Source: an uncultured Coriobacteriaceae bacterium
GTDB taxonomy: Bacteria; Actinomycetota; Coriobacteriia; Coriobacteriales; Atopobiaceae
Direction of reading: 5' to 3'
Assembly: GCA_900551595.1 (NCBI GenBank)
Contig: URWR01000074.1
Location: 1 to 7,583 of the forward strand
DNA: 7,583 nucleotides
The notes under the pieces were generated by a model that had not been told where the DNA came from, did no database searches, and saw only the letters and a program-made list of their open reading frames with translations. Of this stretch, positions 5,742-7,583 are shown piece after piece (within the stretch, counting starts at the first letter, position 1; every line of letters begins with the position of its first letter). Made by a program: the position numbers and the translations under genes.

Positions 5742-6860
5742 ATGGCACGACGAGGCACCAGGCGCTCCGAGCAAGATGAAAAAGTTATAGATCCCTTTAA
5801 TGCACCGGACCCCATCATGCCCCATGATGAACCAGACCTTGCCGGTGTTTATGATCCTATTGTTTCGCCTGATGAAGATACGGACGATGCGTTTAGGCCC
5901 TCCAAAGATCGTACCGTTGGCACCAAAAAAGATACGCATACTTGGCATGATCCGTCATATACCGCGCCTACCTATGAAGCGCCAGAAGTTCAAGAAACGC
6001 CCGCTCCCAAACCTTTACCTCGACGTCGTCACCGTAAAAGGTATGCAAATCCTTCTCCTGTGCCACAACATCGGAGAAAAACAGCCAACCGCATCTTAGG
6101 TCTGTTCTTCATCATCATTGTGATATCACAAGTCTTAACAATTATTCCTTCGTGTATAGATTCGATCTCATCGTCGTTTTCCGACGATGACGAGTATGAC
6201 TACACATTCGACTATGCATATATCGATCCATTTGAAGACTTGAATTACTCCTACACGCTCCAACCTGCTACGGCATCGATCGATCCTGCTCTTTCTTGGT
6301 ACGACAACGAAACCACGGCCGATAACCTTGCTTCTGATGTATTGCGTACAGAAATAGATAAAATGGCTGCCGGCGAAAGCCCCTATTCAGAGCAAGCCTC
6401 GGCTGCTTTCTCCTATGAATTCACAGATTCCTGTGGCTTTGAGCTCGATGAAGTTGGCTTGGACAGCCAAACTATAAGCTCTGACATTACCTCGAAAATA
6501 ACCTATAAAGTCTCAAGTGTAAGCATCTATACGTCGGGAGACGAAAGTTCTCAAGCAGGCTACGATGTATCCGGCATTATTTTCTTCTATGCGAACTGCC
6601 CCGATGTAGATTCCATTGCATGGGATCTAGCATCCTATATAACGTATGACCTCGACCTCGAACCAGGCGATGAGATTGATGATAAGGACCTTGAACTTAT
6701 CGCAGAAGAATACAATCGCCTTATTGCTGAGACACCTATTCGCGAGTGCTTTGTAACAGCCGATGTTTCTGGTGAAGTTATCCCAGGTGGCTCGAATCTC
6801 ACGCTTTCGCTTAATGAAACCACCTGGGATGATACGGTCCGAACTATTTTTGGAGCCTAA
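5742..6860 (+). CDS. Single-pass membrane protein with acidic extracytoplasmic domain, unknown function
   Basis: A 372-residue protein that I do not recognise. Residues 1-116 are hydrophilic and probably cytosolic: an Arg-rich start, an Asp/Pro-rich part (17-80) and a basic Pro/Arg stretch (89-113, PLPRRRHRKR). One membrane segment follows at about 118-136 (ILGLFFIIIVISQVLTIIP), with the positive charges before it predicting the C-terminus outside. Just outside lies a Ser-Asp-Tyr cluster (141-162) rich in DDDEYDY. The remaining 210 residues form an acidic, Ser/Thr-rich, probably mostly beta domain with Cys231, Cys286 and Cys336 (Cys138 lies at the membrane edge). No signal-peptidase site or lipobox is seen. 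A GGAG ribosome site stands five bases before the ATG. It may share readthrough transcription with the lipoprotein gene across the hairpin. It converges on the SPFH gene with a 48-bp gap in which I see no clear terminator. Confidence 0.82.
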   Translation: MARRGTRRSEQDEKVIDPFNAPDPIMPHDEPDLAGVYDPIVSPDEDTDDAFRPSKDRTVGTKKDTHTWHDPSYTAPTYEAPEVQETPAPKPLPRRRHRKRYANPSPVPQHRRKTANRILGLFFIIIVISQVLTIIPSCIDSISSSFSDDDEYDYTFDYAYIDPFEDLNYSYTLQPATASIDPALSWYDNETTADNLASDVLRTEIDKMAAGESPYSEQASAAFSYEFTDSCGFELDEVGLDSQTISSDITSKITYKVSSVSIYTSGDESSQAGYDVSGIIFFYANCPDVDSIAWDLASYITYDLDLEPGDEIDDKDLELIAEEYNRLIAETPIRECFVTADVSGEVIPGGSNLTLSLNETTWDDTVRTIFGA

Positions 6861-6908
6861 GCTTTCGTAGGTTGTTTAACTGTCTGTTCAGCGAGGCTTA
6901 CCTCATCC

Positions 6909-7583
6909 TCAGTTTTCTTGTGGTGGAACGGGAGGAACATTTGCCTGCTCATTTGTTTCTTCTGCTGCCACCATCTGCTCAAAGACGGAGGCAGTTTCCT
7001 TAAAGCTTGCAGGCAAGACAACCGTTGAACTCTTTCCGGTGCGGGCAAACTCAGTCATCATCTCGGTCCACTGCGTATACATGAAGAGCTTATTTGCCTC
7101 CTCATTGGTAACGCCTGTCTCCTGAATAGTTTCAAGAGAATCTTTGATGCCTACAGCGATGGCCTTACGCTGGTTTGCAATACCTTCGCCAGACTTCTCC
7201 ATTGCTTCAGCTTCTGCCTGAGCCTCGGTAACACGACGAATACGATCTGCTTCAGCCAAATCCTGAGCTGCTGCTTTTGTACGCTGAGCAGCGTTGATCT
7301 GATTCATGGAGTCCTCAACTTCGCGTGGCAAAGCAATACGCGTAATGAGTGTTGAAACGAGCGTAAAACCGTACGCAGCCATTTGTTCCGATACTGTCGC
7401 GTTTACATCTTTAGCAATATCGTCTTTTTTGGCAAAAACATCATCGAGCGTATAGACCGGAATAGAAGAGCGCAAAGCGTCGGTAATAAAATCACGCATC
7501 TGTGCCACTGGCTGCTGAAGCATGTAATAGCTCTTGTAAACACCAGAGTCGGCGGGGGCCCGCCCCCTTTTCTGTGGTAATTG
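6909..7583 (-). CDS. SPFH/band 7 (stomatin/HIR-like) protein, C-terminal part (runs off right edge)
   Basis: The frame is open from the right edge to a TGA at 6909, giving 224 visible residues; the N-terminal part lies outside. The segment VYKSYYMLQQPVAQMRDFI through DALRSSIPVYTLDDVFAKKDDIAKDV is the second half of a band 7 domain, with the conserved (V/D)-R-S-(S/T)-(I/V)-P and (L/T)-L-D-(D/E)-V-F-x-(K/R)-K-D-(D/E)-I-A patterns. INAAQRTKAAAQDLAEADRIRR starts the long Ala/Glu-rich coiled coil used for oligomer formation. GIANQRKAIAVGIKDSLE and a later SSTVVLPASF resemble HIR-type members. The tail is Pro-rich. Such proteins form membrane-associated ring or scaffold assemblies in membrane microdomains. 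An internal ATG at 7523 could be mistaken for the start, but homology-like sequence continues upstream of it (DSGVYKSYY). The first 10 or so visible residues (QLPQKRGRAP) do not look like the family. Confidence 0.85.
   Translation of the reverse strand, partial: QLPQKRGRAPADSGVYKSYYMLQQPVAQMRDFITDALRSSIPVYTLDDVFAKKDDIAKDVNATVSEQMAAYGFTLVSTLITRIALPREVEDSMNQINAAQRTKAAAQDLAEADRIRRVTEAQAEAEAMEKSGEGIANQRKAIAVGIKDSLETIQETGVTNEEANKLFMYTQWTEMMTEFARTGKSSTVVLPASFKETASVFEQMVAAEETNEQANVPPVPPQEN

Noticed and set aside
6858..6900. Terminator between the convergent membrane-protein and SPFH genes
   Set aside because: TAAGC and GCTTA can pair with a few wobble pairs, but the loop is about 26 bases and there is no clear U-tract, so it could arise by chance.
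7551..7571. Terminator on the plus strand (GC-rich stem followed by TTTT)
   Set aside because: It has terminator-like form, but no plus-strand gene is seen to end there and it lies inside the open frame of the SPFH gene. It is reported as an anomaly instead.
7383..7580. Plus-strand open frame at the right edge
   Set aside because: It is antisense to the SPFH gene, which has strong family motifs, and has no ribosome site or recognisable motif of its own.
5088..7583. A new envelope system made of lipoprotein, single-pass protein and SPFH scaffold
   Set aside because: The SPFH gene is on the opposite strand, and neither shared regulation nor matching domains can be seen. The proximity alone does not support a system.

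Overview
The window reads as an ordinary stretch of bacterial chromosome with eight protein-coding genes packed on both strands. No RNA gene, CRISPR array, insertion sequence or prophage part was seen. Base composition looks roughly balanced. The gene styles (OPT transporter, FatA-type acyl-ACP thioesterase with a C-terminal DTNEHVNN motif, HIR/stomatin-like SPFH protein, Asp/Ser/Thr-rich envelope proteins) suggest a moderate-GC Gram-positive, perhaps a Coriobacteriia/Atopobiaceae-type actinobacterium. That placement is inference from protein flavour, not from a search.

Layout. (1) 1-1059, minus: the N-terminal 353 residues of an OPT/YSL-family transporter that runs off the left edge. (2) 1216-2837, plus: type III pantothenate kinase (coaX, GTG start) overlapping by 22 nt an MscS-type mechanosensitive channel. 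(3) 2839-3420, minus: a maltose/galactoside O-acetyltransferase-like hexapeptide enzyme, whose stop is one base from the channel's stop. (4) 3503-4937, plus: a short-chain dehydrogenase overlapping by 35 nt an acyl-ACP thioesterase that seems to lack its usual N-terminus. Genes of blocks 3 and 4 diverge from an 83-bp gap holding a 13-bp palindrome with the same -10-like hexamer on both strands. (5) 5088-6860, plus: a coiled-coil lipoprotein and an unrecognised 372-residue single-pass membrane protein, separated by a perfect 15-bp hairpin. (6) 6909-7583, minus: the C-terminal part of an SPFH (band 7) protein that runs off the right edge, converging on block 5.

Working together. The coaX/channel and SDR/thioesterase pairs look translationally coupled. 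CoaX makes 4'-phosphopantothenate for CoA and ACP prosthetic groups. The thioesterase releases fatty acids from ACP, and the SDR may act on a related lipid or carbonyl substrate. The right third is envelope-oriented (lipoprotein, anchored extracytoplasmic domain, SPFH scaffold), but no functional link between those genes can be shown from sequence. I did not find a convincing new multi-gene system. The least explained items are the 372-residue protein, the lipoprotein with half an EF-hand-like loop, the shortened thioesterase, the symmetric divergent promoter and the odd GC-rich sequence at the right edge. No gene-free stretch exceeds about 160 bases.
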